The translations under genes and the position numbers were made by a program. From Marinobacterium mangrovicola (GTDB lineage Bacteria; Pseudomonadota; Gammaproteobacteria; Pseudomonadales; Balneatricaceae), in assembly GCF_004339595.1 (NCBI RefSeq), contig NZ_SMFU01000011.1:248001-312000 (forward strand): DNA of 64,000 nucleotides, read 5' to 3'. The notes under the pieces were generated by a model, which did not search any database, was not told where the DNA came from, and was given only the letters and a program-made list of their open reading frames with translations. Below are positions 35,619 to 44,239 of the stretch, piece by piece; position 1 is the stretch's first letter; each line of letters starts with the position of its first letter.

Positions 35619-35661
35619 AACCACTTATTTTTCCTCTGCGGATCTATAGAAGAGGCCGCCT

Positions 35662-36138
35662 ATGCCTTTCTCTGTGCTAAAGCTTCTCGAGAGTCTCTGT
35701 TCCCGGGTCGCTGTACTTGCTGCGCTCCTGATGGCGCTAATCATCGTGGTCGACGTAATCGGACGTAATATCTTTAACGCATCTCTGGGTTTCTCTTATG
35801 AGGTGGTCTCTATCTCACTGGCGGTGATGTTTTATTCCGGGCTCTACCACGTCCATAAAACACGCAGCCATGTGACGATCGACCTGCTGGATAAATACTT
35901 CGTCGGTGGTTTAGGGCGTTTTGTTTTCTGGTTTGTCTATCTGATCGAGTGCGTTTTCTTTACCGCGCTGGTGGTGACCGTATTTATGCAGTCCTACGAG
36001 TCATACAAGTTCGGGGACGTGTTCCTGTTCCTGGGTGTTTACAAGTGGAAGGTGATTCTCGGCATCGCAATATTGGCCCTGATCGCCTGGATCAGCCTGC
36101 TGGTGGCTGCGCCGCAGCGACATCTGCGTGAAGAATAA
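35662..36138 (+). CDS. dctQ: TRAP transporter small permease (DctQ family)
   Basis: A 158-residue membrane protein with four hydrophobic helices (about 16-36, 49-66, 88-110, 129-148). The family residues GRNIFNASLGFSYEV after helix 1 and TRSHVTIDLLDKYF in the first cytoplasmic loop are visible. It pairs with the large permease encoded next, 18 bases on. Confidence 0.9.
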   Translation: MPFSVLKLLESLCSRVAVLAALLMALIIVVDVIGRNIFNASLGFSYEVVSISLAVMFYSGLYHVHKTRSHVTIDLLDKYFVGGLGRFVFWFVYLIECVFFTALVVTVFMQSYESYKFGDVFLFLGVYKWKVILGIAILALIAWISLLVAAPQRHLREE

Positions 36139-36156
36139 GAGTGGTGGGTTAAAAAA

Positions 36157-37437
36157 ATGATAATGCTGATCTCTTTTGTTGTCCTGTTTATGCTGCTGTT
36201 CCTGCGGGTGCCTATCGCAGTGGCGACCGGCATGGTGGGTGTGTTTGGCCTGGCTTTTTATCAGGGCTGGCCGGCGGCTTTCAGCCAGCTTGGAAGTATC
36301 GCCACCGATACCGTGCTGTCCTATGAATTCGCGGTGATTCCGCTGTTTATCCTGATGGGTAATATCGTTGCCAAGTCAGGCCTTGCCGATGAGCTTTACG
36401 CTGCAACCTATGCCCTGATCGGCCACCTGCGTGGCGGTCTGGCGATCACCACTGTCGGTGCTTGCGGGGGTTTTAGCACCTTCTGCGGCTCCAGCTTCGC
36501 CACTGCTGCGACCATGTCGAAGATCGCCTATCCATCGATGATCCGCTACGGCTATTCGCAGAATGTGGCCACCGGTACCATCGCCGCCGGCGGCACGCTT
36601 GGGATACTGATTCCGCCCTCCATCGCGCTGGTGTTCTACGGCATTATCACCGAGACCGATATTGGCGAGCTGTTTATCGCCGGTATCATCCCGGGCCTGC
36701 TCGGTATCCTGATGTACTGCCTGACCATTATCGCGATCTCTTATGCACGGCCGGGTTCCTGCCCCTCGGGTGAAAAGCAGTCGCTGTCCGAGCGCTTTGC
36801 TGCGGTACGCCAGATCTGGGCCTTCACCATGCTGGTAGCCCTGGTGCTGGGTGGTATCTACTTCGGCCTGTTCTCACCTACCGAGTCTGCGGCCGTGGGT
36901 GTTGTCGGCGCCATCCTGCTGACCGCACTGCGTGGACGTTTCGACATCAAGAAAATACACGAGGCGCTGCAAGACTCTGCCGCGACCAGCGTGTCACTGA
37001 TCGCGATTCTGATCGGCTCGCTAATTTTCGCCAACCTGGTGAACGTGTCGAACTTCCCGTTCGTGATCGTGGACTGGATTGAGAGCCTGGGTTTCAGCCT
37101 GCTGGGTGTGCTGCTGGTGATCATCCTGATCTACCTGGTGCTCGGTGCGGTACTTGAGTCAATCTCCATGTTGCTGCTGACGGTGCCGGTGTTCTACCCG
37201 GTGGTGAGCAGCATGGGCATGGACCTGGTCTGGTTCGGTATCGTGGTTGTCGTTGCCACCGAGATCAGTCTGATTACTCCTCCCGTCGGTCTTAATGTCT
37301 TCGTGCTCAAGTCCGTGCTGCCGGATATCGATCTGAAGGTGATCTTCAAGGGTGTGTTCCCGTTTGTGATCTCCGACATGCTGCGACTGGCAATTATCGT
37401 GCTGTTTCCGTCGGTCTCCCTGGTACTGATCAGCTAG
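36157..37437 (+). CDS. dctM: TRAP transporter large permease (DctM family)
   Basis: A 426-residue transport subunit with about 12 helices. Conserved blocks include LRVPIAVATGMVG at the start, FAVIPLFILMGNIVAKSG, GGFSTFCGSSFATAATM, GTIAAGGTLGILIPPSI and the second repeat ITPPVGLNVFVLKSV. It drives uptake with the Na+ gradient. A nine-base-pair hairpin without T-run (37423-37445) overlaps its stop codon. The AraC gene follows 61 bases on. Confidence 0.93.
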   Translation: MIMLISFVVLFMLLFLRVPIAVATGMVGVFGLAFYQGWPAAFSQLGSIATDTVLSYEFAVIPLFILMGNIVAKSGLADELYAATYALIGHLRGGLAITTVGACGGFSTFCGSSFATAATMSKIAYPSMIRYGYSQNVATGTIAAGGTLGILIPPSIALVFYGIITETDIGELFIAGIIPGLLGILMYCLTIIAISYARPGSCPSGEKQSLSERFAAVRQIWAFTMLVALVLGGIYFGLFSPTESAAVGVVGAILLTALRGRFDIKKIHEALQDSAATSVSLIAILIGSLIFANLVNVSNFPFVIVDWIESLGFSLLGVLLVIILIYLVLGAVLESISMLLLTVPVFYPVVSSMGMDLVWFGIVVVVATEISLITPPVGLNVFVLKSVLPDIDLKVIFKGVFPFVISDMLRLAIIVLFPSVSLVLIS

Positions 37438-37498
37438 ATCAGTACCCGGTGGAGGTTAACCAGCGAAGCGTGTGATGCCATAACAAAAAGGGATCTCT

Positions 37499-38446
37499 AT
37501 GCTGAACCAGAATGCTGAGAAAGGGGGAGCGGCATCTGCTGACTCTCTACGCTCGATGTTGAGCCAGTATGCGGGTCTGGATATCAGTGCAGCGCCCAGT
37601 GGGCGCGGCTTGGAGGCTCGCTACCGTAAACTGGGTGATGTTTCTCATCTGTGTCTAAAAGGGGCTCTCGCCAGCGATGCGCTGGCCGTACGTGCCAAAA
37701 CCTATACCCTGCTGCTGAGTGGTAGCGGAGAGCTGGGATTTGAACGCTCAGGAAGCATCGAGACACTTGCTGCCGGTCAGGCGGTATTGCTTTCGCCAGG
37801 AGAGAGGGCGGAGCTCTCATTTAGCGCCAGTGAAATCTGTTATTTCGTTTCCTTCGGACGCGAGAGCATGAACCGGGTGCTGGCCGAGATGGATATACTG
37901 GCCAGCGTTGTTAGTCTGAGCATCGAGAAAGGTGTGGTTGCTTTTGGCGAGAGCTCTGATATCGGGCGCTATATCGACGCGCTGATGTCACGGGCTGATC
38001 AGGGGGAGTTCGACAAGATAAGCGTTCATTACAACGCCATTATCGGCATGTTGATCCTCGAATCCTTTGTCTCTCATAAAAACCGGCTTAACGATACGGG
38101 TAGTGGTGAGTATGTCGGCAGTATTAAAGAGTATATCTCAAAGAATATAACCAGTGATCTCAGTGTGGAGGCTTTGGCCGATTATATCGGTGTCAGCGAC
38201 CGTCAGATCTACACAATATTTGGTGATCTTTATGGCATGACGCCGGGGCAATACTTTAAACAGGTCCGCGTTTATGCGGCACATAAGGAAATATCAAACT
38301 GCAGCACCCGTGAGAATATAACTAACCTGGCCTTTAAATATGGATTCAGTAATCCGGGCCGCTTCTCTCAGCAATATAAAGAGTATTTTGGCGAGCTGCC
38401 GTCACAAACCATGCGTAAGCGGTTAACAGGAAGCGCCCTCAGATAG
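37499..38446 (+). CDS. AraC family transcription regulator
   Basis: A 315-residue regulator. The N-terminal part (about 30-180) is a cupin-like ligand domain of the AraC-binding-like type, including a TLAAGQAVLLSPGERAELSF strand pattern. The C-terminal 105 residues carry two helix-turn-helices: VEALADYIGVSDRQIYTIF and ITNLAFKYGFSNPGRFSQQY. Position after the TRAP genes and the ring-cleavage operon makes it a likely activator of one or both. AAAGGGATCTCT precedes the ATG. Confidence 0.9.
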   Translation: MLNQNAEKGGAASADSLRSMLSQYAGLDISAAPSGRGLEARYRKLGDVSHLCLKGALASDALAVRAKTYTLLLSGSGELGFERSGSIETLAAGQAVLLSPGERAELSFSASEICYFVSFGRESMNRVLAEMDILASVVSLSIEKGVVAFGESSDIGRYIDALMSRADQGEFDKISVHYNAIIGMLILESFVSHKNRLNDTGSGEYVGSIKEYISKNITSDLSVEALADYIGVSDRQIYTIFGDLYGMTPGQYFKQVRVYAAHKEISNCSTRENITNLAFKYGFSNPGRFSQQYKEYFGELPSQTMRKRLTGSALR

Positions 38447-38458
38447 AGGGCGTTTTTT
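38434..38458 (+). terminator. Terminator of the AraC gene
   Basis: CGCCCTC (38434-38440), loop AGATA, GAGGGCG (38446-38452), then TTTTTT. The stem overlaps the stop codon. Confidence 0.85.
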
Positions 38459-38472
38459 ATTTCACTTTTCTT

Positions 38473-39081
38473 TTATGGCTTGTTGGCCAGTTCATCCCGC
38501 TTCGGGCACTTCATCAACGGGCAGTTGGAAACCAGGAACTCGGCGATACGCTCGGCCATCTCCTGGCGATGCTTGTAGTCTTTGTCGAAGTGGATCAGCG
38601 AAGTGGAGACGATATAGGCGTACACCAGATTGGCCAGGTCATCCGCGCGCACATCCGTATGCCCCAGCTCCTTGAAGATCGTCTTGATGAACGAGAGCCG
38701 GTAGTTGTCCACTTCCTCGACACATTCGCGTGCCAGTGAATCGCGTCTGGCCCAGGCACGAATAGATATCTCGATAGAGGCGGCCTCCACAGCGCTGCTG
38801 CCTTTTACCGGCAGGTTCATCAGGTAGATGATCTGTTCAAGCGGGCTGGCAGCGCCTCGCTGCAGCCGGTCTATGATCTCTTCGGTGGCCCGCAGACGCC
38901 ATTTTTTCAGGATCCCTTCAAGCAGATCTTTACGACTGTCGAAGTGGTGGTAGAAGCTGCCGCGGGTGATCTTGAGCTTCTTGGCCAACTGGTCGACGCG
39001 AACCTGGTCAATACCGCCAGTGGCGAGAACCTTGATGGCAGCGTTTATCCAGGTGTCGCGGCTGAGTTTGTTTGTCGTCAT
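38473..39081 (-). CDS. TetR family regulator (first)
   Basis: A regulator of about 202 residues. The N-terminal helix-turn-helix is VRVDQLAKKLKITRGSFYHHF (slightly split by family numbering about 27-47), which is typical TetR; the remaining helices form a ligand domain ending in a cysteine-containing tail (NCPLMKCPKRDE). The ATG at 39081 was chosen because it starts just before the first helix; an in-frame ATG at 39129 would add 16 residues. Neither has a good ribosome site. Inverted repeats CGGTT-N6-AACCG (39161-39176) and CGCTATAGCG (39175-39184) upstream could be its own operators. It is convergent with the AraC gene. Confidence 0.82.
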   Translation of the reverse strand: MTTNKLSRDTWINAAIKVLATGGIDQVRVDQLAKKLKITRGSFYHHFDSRKDLLEGILKKWRLRATEEIIDRLQRGAASPLEQIIYLMNLPVKGSSAVEAASIEISIRAWARRDSLARECVEEVDNYRLSFIKTIFKELGHTDVRADDLANLVYAYIVSTSLIHFDKDYKHRQEMAERIAEFLVSNCPLMKCPKRDELANKP

Positions 39082-39456
39082 CTTGAGCCAATGAGGTGCA
39101 AGTAGGTCGTTAGGTTGGTTGCCTGGCATCTATAAGCAGAGCCTGGCGGCGCGGCAAAATCGGTTAAATGAAACCGCTATAGCGATCATTTATTAACGAT
39201 AATGCAACATTAAAATTTCGATAAAGAACAATATACACAGATTTGATCTTTTTTCAATATATGATGGCCTGTTTTTATTTTGTTTATTTTGGGTTTTTTA
39301 ACGGGGTTGTTTTATTTTAAATAAAATCTAATTTTATGGTTTTATATTTTTTCGGTTTGAAGATTTTTTAATTTTTGGTTTTTTTGTAAAATTTTTATAA
39401 ACGTTTTAAATTTTTATTGTTTATAACAAAATCAATTTTTCAAGAGGCGGAGATAA
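39082..39456. other. AT-rich intergenic region
   Basis: About 375 bases without a supportable protein gene. From about 39180 to 39440 the sequence is strikingly AT-rich, with many T-runs (TTTTTT, TTTTTTT) spaced at intervals, much poorer in G+C than its neighbours. Such DNA is often bent and a target for nucleoid proteins. It separates two minus-strand genes. Confidence 0.7.
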
Positions 39457-39537
39457 GTGGGTTTTAAGATGGTTACGGCTATTTTGGCAGGTACGGCGAT
39501 GGGACTTGTTCGAGAGGGTAGTTTAAAACGGCTTTAA
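39457..39537 (+). CDS. Possible small membrane peptide (26 residues)
   Basis: A GTG-started frame, MGFKMVTAILAGTAMGLVRE and a basic end GSLKRL. GGCGGAG lies five bases upstream, and a strong terminator begins six bases after the TAA, so ribosome site, frame and terminator form a complete tiny unit. The hydrophobic centre could span the membrane. Chance cannot be excluded for so short a frame. Confidence 0.35.
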   Translation: MGFKMVTAILAGTAMGLVREGSLKRL

Positions 39538-39542
39538 AAAAC

Positions 39543-39576
39543 AGCGGGAGGGCGGAGTTTAGACCGACCTCCCGCT
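39543..39576. terminator. Bidirectional terminator
   Basis: AGCGGGAGG (39543-39551) pairs with CCTCCCGCT (39568-39576). TTTTT follows on the plus strand and AAAAAA precedes it, giving a T-run for minus-strand transcripts leaving the gene at 39608. Confidence 0.88.
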
Positions 39577-39607
39577 TTTTCAGATCAACAATAGATCTTC
39601 AGGGTGA

Positions 39608-40582
39608 TCAGCCCAGTTTTTCGTTCAGTGCTTTGTAGGCCGCGTTGAACTCGCTTTCCAGGCGATCCACGACCGCGGCTGTGGTCGGCACATCGCGGAT
39701 AACGCCTATACCCTGGCCAGCGCCCCAGATATCTCTCCAGGTCTTGGATTCTTCACCGGAGGAAACCTTGGTGACATCGCCCTTGTCGCCGGACAGGGCG
39801 TTCGGGTCCATGCCCGCCTGCAGGATAGAGGGGGTGAGGTAGTTGCCGTTTACGCCGGTGAAGTGATCGGTGTAGGTGATATCGTCCGCACTGCTGTCAC
39901 AGATCATCTTTTTGTAGCCGTCGACAGCATTCGCCTCTTGGGTGGCGATAAACATGGTGCCGGCGTAACCGCCGTCGGCCCCCATGGCCATGGCTGAAAG
40001 GATGCTGTCGCCCTTGGCGATGGCGCCGGAGAGGAACAGCGGGCCATCAAACCATTCACGGATCTCCTGCACCAGAGCAAACGGAGACTGCACACCGGCA
40101 TGGCCGCCGGCACCTGCGGCTACGGCGACCAGGCCGTCTGCGCCTTTCTCAATCGCCTTTTTGGCAAATTTATTGTTGATCACATCATGCAGTACCACGG
40201 CGCCGACCGAGTGGGCGGCATCGTTGATTTCGGTGCGCGCACCCAGAGAGGTGATCCAGATCGGCACCTCGTGCTTCACCAGAATGGCGATGTCCCGCTC
40301 CAGCCGCTGGTTGGTACTGTGGGCGATCAGGTTCACGCCGAACGGCGCCGCCGGGCGCTCCGGATGGGCTTCGTTGTGTTCGGCCAGCTCTTTTTTGATG
40401 CGCAGGATCCATTCTTCAAGCTGGATCGGTTCGCCTTCTTTCTCCCGCGCGTTGAGCACGGGGAAAGTGCCGACAATCCCGGCTTTGCATTGTGCGATAA
40501 CGAGTTCCGGTCCTGAGATGATGAACATCGGGGAGCCGATAAGGGGAAGACGCAAGTTGTCGAACAGTGAGGGGAGTGCCAT
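39608..40582 (-). CDS. Nitronate monooxygenase-like flavoprotein (copy 2)
   Basis: A 324-residue TIM-barrel FMN protein, related to the one at 27586 and of like length. It starts RLPLIGSPMFIISGPELVIA and has the loop AVAAGAGGHAGVQSPFAL with the conserved histidine. The C-terminal block GAGQGIGVIRDVPT parallels SAGQGVGVTKEVKS of copy 1. AAGGAGCC precedes the ATG. It directly follows the crotonase gene (three bases), so the two likely act on one CoA-linked intermediate, with this protein as a dehydrogenase or reductase; that role is inference. Confidence 0.86.
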   Translation of the reverse strand: MALPSLFDNLRLPLIGSPMFIISGPELVIAQCKAGIVGTFPVLNAREKEGEPIQLEEWILRIKKELAEHNEAHPERPAAPFGVNLIAHSTNQRLERDIAILVKHEVPIWITSLGARTEINDAAHSVGAVVLHDVINNKFAKKAIEKGADGLVAVAAGAGGHAGVQSPFALVQEIREWFDGPLFLSGAIAKGDSILSAMAMGADGGYAGTMFIATQEANAVDGYKKMICDSSADDITYTDHFTGVNGNYLTPSILQAGMDPNALSGDKGDVTKVSSGEESKTWRDIWGAGQGIGVIRDVPTTAAVVDRLESEFNAAYKALNEKLG

Positions 40583-40585
40583 GAC

Positions 40586-41356
40586 TTAGGCTCCTTTGAA
40601 GTTGGGTTTACGTTTTTCGAAGAAGGCCTGAACGCCCTCGCGAAAATCTTTGCTGTCGAACAGGTTGGTCTGCTCACGGGCTTCGGCGGCGAAGGCGTTG
40701 TCGTAGCTCATGCCGTCTACCGCACGCAGCAGGCGCTTGGTCGCCGCATTGGCCAGCGGAGCGCCCTCGGCGATGCGCCGGGCCAGGCCGAGGGTTTCCT
40801 CGGCGAGTTGCTCGGCCGGATGTATGGAGTTGGCGAGGCCCAGATCGACGGCTTCAGCAGCAGGGGTTTTGCGACCCTCAAGAATCGCCTGCAGGGTGCG
40901 CTTGTAGCCCAGCCCTCGGTGCAGCAGCCAGGTGCTGCCGCCATCCGGTACCAGTCCTATGGCGGCAAACGCCATATAGAGGGTGGCCGAATCGCTCATG
41001 GTCATCAGGTCACAGTTCATCGCCAGGGCGGCGCCAATGCCGGCAGCGGAACCATGTACCTGAGCGATCCAGATTTTCGGCGACGAGGCGATGGCCGAGA
41101 GAATAGGGCGGTACTCCTGCTCCAGCATCAGCGAGGCAGGGCCGTCTATTTTCTCGCTCAGGTCGGTGCCGGCACTGAAGCCGGGTCCATTACCGGACAG
41201 AATGACCACGCGGATCTCGTCATTCACATGAATCTTCTGGATCGCCTGCTTGAGCGCATCCCTAAGCTCCCTGTTCATGGCGTTAAACACGTCTGGCCGA
41301 TTGAGGGTGATGCGTGCGACAGCGCCGTCAACATCAAAACGTAGAGTGTCAGTCAT
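40586..41356 (-). CDS. Enoyl-CoA hydratase/isomerase family protein, PaaG-like
   Basis: A 256-residue crotonase. The CoA-oxyanion residues are present (GFSAGTDLSEKI, VHGSAAGIGAAL). The two glutamates of true enoyl-CoA hydratases are both replaced: alanine stands at the position of the first (GIGAALAMNCD) and of the second (AFAAIGLVPDGG). Instead D138 in LVPDGG lies where PaaG-type isomerases have their catalytic aspartate. I therefore favour a double-bond isomerase of the PaaG type over a hydratase. The start at 41356 follows AGAGGAAG; a longer reading would add 19 residues. First gene of a two-gene unit with the flavoprotein. Confidence 0.86.
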   Translation of the reverse strand: MTDTLRFDVDGAVARITLNRPDVFNAMNRELRDALKQAIQKIHVNDEIRVVILSGNGPGFSAGTDLSEKIDGPASLMLEQEYRPILSAIASSPKIWIAQVHGSAAGIGAALAMNCDLMTMSDSATLYMAFAAIGLVPDGGSTWLLHRGLGYKRTLQAILEGRKTPAAEAVDLGLANSIHPAEQLAEETLGLARRIAEGAPLANAATKRLLRAVDGMSYDNAFAAEAREQTNLFDSKDFREGVQAFFEKRKPNFKGA

Positions 41357-41534
41357 TAACTTCCTCTTATTATTCTTTAGCGCCGGGGCGAAGAGCCCGG
41401 CGGCTGTTGCCATCCCAATTGAGCAGGGAGGGCAAAACTGTTGCGCACCTCCAAAACGGAAAGCGCTCCAAGTTCAGGTCACCGGGGTGGATCTGGAAGC
41501 TATCCGCCCCGGGTAAAACCGGGGTATGTCTGAA

Positions 41535-42161
41535 TCATTTGGCGTAAGGATCGAAAACGCTGAGCCGCGGCAGCGGCGCCAGCTCTTTTTCGGCAATCTG
41601 TTTTGCCTCGGCAGGATCGATACCTATGCCGCGCAGCACGATCTCTGCGGTTTCCGAGCCGGCCTGTCGCCAGGTGCGGTGGCCGTCGAGCACCAGGCTC
41701 ATAGCGCCGAGGGTCGATCCACCGACGGTGGCTGCCACCGAAGCAAGCTGTTTCATTTCAAAGCTGAAACGACCGGACTCAACGCCACGGCGTAGCTCTG
41801 CGGCGGGCATGCGGCCCCAGAAAGCACCGATCTTGGGGTCGATAATCGCGTAACGTGCAAGGAATCGGCCCCAATCCGGTTCTTCATGGGTGCGCCTCAA
41901 GCTCAGCCGAATAGCGGCGGAGATCTTCTCGGCCGGGTCTTTCATATCTGCCGTTACCTGCCCGAACGACTCGTCCAGTTCCTTGCCGATCATTTCGCAC
42001 ACAGAGTCGAACATCGATTCGGGGTACTGAAGATTGTTGTAGACGGTCCCGCGCGATAGCCCCGCCTCCCTGGCCACGTCACTCACAGTCAAAGAGGTGC
42101 CGCCCATTTCAGCGAAGATTTTCATGGCTGCGTGGTGAATTCGTAGGCAGGCGCTGTTCAT
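41535..42161 (-). CDS. TetR family regulator (second)
   Basis: A 208-residue regulator divergent from the liv-type transport operon and thus its likely repressor. The helix-turn-helix is TVSDVAREAGLSRGTVYNNL; the rest is a helical ligand domain. The ATG at 42161 follows AAGGA; an in-frame ATG at 42197 lies inside the presumed promoter. Ligands of such regulators next to fatty-acid or aromatic CoA genes are often acyl-CoAs, but none is shown here. Confidence 0.87.
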   Translation of the reverse strand: MNSACLRIHHAAMKIFAEMGGTSLTVSDVAREAGLSRGTVYNNLQYPESMFDSVCEMIGKELDESFGQVTADMKDPAEKISAAIRLSLRRTHEEPDWGRFLARYAIIDPKIGAFWGRMPAAELRRGVESGRFSFEMKQLASVAATVGGSTLGAMSLVLDGHRTWRQAGSETAEIVLRGIGIDPAEAKQIAEKELAPLPRLSVFDPYAK

Positions 42162-42186
42162 GTTTTTCGGGTCCTTGGTGATACAG

Positions 42187-42228
42187 TGTTGACACATAAT
42201 AAACAGATGTGTTCAAAATAAGTCAACA
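42187..42228. promoter_or_regulatory. Divergent promoter region with nested inverted repeats
   Basis: TGTTGAC (42187-42193) faces GTCAACA (42222-42228). Inside, TTGACACAT (42189-42197) faces ATGTGTTCAA (42207-42216) with one extra base. On the minus strand TTGACT and TTTATT (42226-42221 and 42203-42198) are 17 bases apart and could drive the TetR gene. These are good candidate operators for it. Confidence 0.55.
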
Positions 42229-42261
42229 ATACTAATAAAAAACCAACGCAGGAGGCTCTTC

Positions 42262-43137
42262 ATGGAGCTGATTCAACTAGCCGTCGGCGGGGTGGCAAAT
42301 GGCTGTATCTACGGCCTTGTCGCCCTCGGGTTCGTGCTGATCTACAAAACATCCGAAGGCGTTAACTTCGCCCAGGGTGATCTCATGATGCTCGGCGCTT
42401 TCGTGGCGTTAGGGCTCGGTAACTCCGCCCAAATGGGGCTTTCTTTCTGGCTGGCAGTGCCCCTGGCTGTCTGCATCATGTTCTGTGTGGGATGGGGCGT
42501 CGAACGGGTCGTCGTAAGGCGGATCTTCGGCCAGCCCCAGTTCGCGCTGGTCATTCTTACCATCGCCCTGGGCTTCGTCTTCCGCTTTGTGGCGGGGTCG
42601 ATCTGGGGTTACAGCCCACTGGTTCTGGAAACGCCGTTCAATGGCGTGAACCTGCGCTTTGGCGAGCTTGTTATCTCCATGGCGGACCTGCTCACCATCG
42701 TTATTACCCTGGCGTTGACCTTCGGGCTCTGGACCTTCTTCGCACATACACGCATCGGGTTGGCTGCGCAGGCGGCGAGCCAGAACCAGATGGCGGCGTA
42801 CATCGTCGGCATACCGGTGATGAAGGTGAACTCGCTGATCTGGGGGCTTTCCGGTGCCGTCGCCACGGTAGCCGGTGTGCTCTACGCCACCCGCGGTGCC
42901 ATCGACCCGAACATCGGTCTGCTCGGTATCAAGGCGTTTGCCGCCGCGGTGATCGGCGGGCTCGGTTCTCTGCCCGGTGCACTGCTGGGCGGGATGCTGA
43001 TCGGTGTCGTCGAGCCGATCGCAGGGCGTTACGCCCCGGGCGGTATAGCGATCATGTCGCCTTACATCATCATGCTCGCGGTGCTGGTTACCCGCCCCGG
43101 CGGGCTCTTCGCTCAGATTCACATGAAGAAGGTGTAA
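42262..43137 (+). CDS. livH: ABC transporter permease, LivH type
   Basis: A 291-residue inner-membrane permease of the branched-chain amino acid family (HAAT), with about eight helices. GLVALGFVLIYKTSEGVNFA near the N-terminus and the loop AASQNQMAAYIVGIPVMKVN (contact with the ATPase) are typical. Neighbours suggest the substrate is a fatty, aryl or alicyclic acid and not an amino acid. GGAGG precedes the ATG. First gene of a long operon. Confidence 0.92.
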   Translation: MELIQLAVGGVANGCIYGLVALGFVLIYKTSEGVNFAQGDLMMLGAFVALGLGNSAQMGLSFWLAVPLAVCIMFCVGWGVERVVVRRIFGQPQFALVILTIALGFVFRFVAGSIWGYSPLVLETPFNGVNLRFGELVISMADLLTIVITLALTFGLWTFFAHTRIGLAAQAASQNQMAAYIVGIPVMKVNSLIWGLSGAVATVAGVLYATRGAIDPNIGLLGIKAFAAAVIGGLGSLPGALLGGMLIGVVEPIAGRYAPGGIAIMSPYIIMLAVLVTRPGGLFAQIHMKKV

Positions 43138-43141
43138 CGCC

Positions 43142-44239
43142 ATGCGAGTTGTCTTCAAAACAAGTTACGACCGGGATATCGATTTGCACGAGCATGGTCT
43201 CGACCGCGGCAAAATGCTGGGGCTCGTCGGGCTGATGATTCTGCTGCCGTTTCTGGTCAACGATTACTACCTGGCCGAAGCGGCCAATACGCTGATCTGG
43301 GCACTGGCCGGGATGGGGCTGATGATCGCCGTGGGTCACACGGGCCAGGTCAGCCTTGGTCATGCCGCCTTCCTGGCGATCGGTGCCTACACCGATGCGG
43401 CACTTATGAATGCGGGCGTTCCTTTCCTGGTCGCGTTTCCGCTGGCAGGTCTGCTGACCGGCTTGTTCGGCGCCGTGATCGCCATACCGGCGGTGCGAAT
43501 GTCGGGGATTTACCTGGCGATCGCTACGCTTGCGGTCTTCGTCATCGTCGAGGAGCTGATCCTTCTGCTGGAGCCGATTACTGGCGGTGTCAGTGGTATT
43601 GCCGCGCCGTCGATTACGCTTTTCGGTATCAGCTTTGACCGTTATGGCGAGCTGCATAACTTCTACTGGCTGATCCTGGCGGTGGTGATTCTCGTTACCT
43701 GGGGCTATGCCAACCTGATGCGCAGCCCCACTGGACGCTCCTTTCTGGCGGTGCGCGATAGTGAGGTGTCAGCCCGTGCCATGGGGATCAACGTCACCCG
43801 CACCCGAGCGCTGGCCTTCGGTCTCTCCTCCGGTGTTACCGGGCTTGCCGGTGCGCTGATGGGGCATTACATCGGTTTCTTCAACTACGAGCTGTTTTCG
43901 GTCTTTATCTCCATCAACCTGCTTCTTGTTGTCACCATCGGCGGTCTTGGCTTTATCCAGGGCGCGTTTCTCGGCGCGGTGCTGATTACCGGCATGCCGC
44001 AGGTGATCGCGATTCTGCGTGATGGTCTGAATGCCAGCGTTGGTGTGGATCTGGGGTCGATTCCGGGTCTGGATACGGTGCTGTTCTCGGTGATTCTGAT
44101 CCTGTTCATCATCTTCGAGCCCACCGGGCTTTACGGCCGCTGGCTCAAGATCCGCACCTGGTTCGAGCTGTTTCCGCTGGCGCGGCGTGACATGTTCCGC
44201 CGTCACAAGACCTACCTGAAAACGGAGCGCATGAAATGA
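43142..44239 (+). CDS. livM: ABC transporter permease, LivM type
   Basis: A 365-residue partner permease. GHTGQVSLGHAAFLAIGAYT is the LivM signature, and RDSEVSARAMGINVTRTRAL is the ATPase-coupling loop. A hydrophilic head of about 25 residues and a basic tail (RRHKTYLKTERMK) extend beyond the core. The last codons overlap livG (ATGA). Confidence 0.93.
   Translation: MRVVFKTSYDRDIDLHEHGLDRGKMLGLVGLMILLPFLVNDYYLAEAANTLIWALAGMGLMIAVGHTGQVSLGHAAFLAIGAYTDAALMNAGVPFLVAFPLAGLLTGLFGAVIAIPAVRMSGIYLAIATLAVFVIVEELILLLEPITGGVSGIAAPSITLFGISFDRYGELHNFYWLILAVVILVTWGYANLMRSPTGRSFLAVRDSEVSARAMGINVTRTRALAFGLSSGVTGLAGALMGHYIGFFNYELFSVFISINLLLVVTIGGLGFIQGAFLGAVLITGMPQVIAILRDGLNASVGVDLGSIPGLDTVLFSVILILFIIFEPTGLYGRWLKIRTWFELFPLARRDMFRRHKTYLKTERMK

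Noticed and set aside
41507-41524. Hairpin CCCCGG-N6-CCGGGG downstream of the second TetR gene
   Set aside because: No T-run on either strand; it may be a chance G+C palindrome, so it is not called a terminator.
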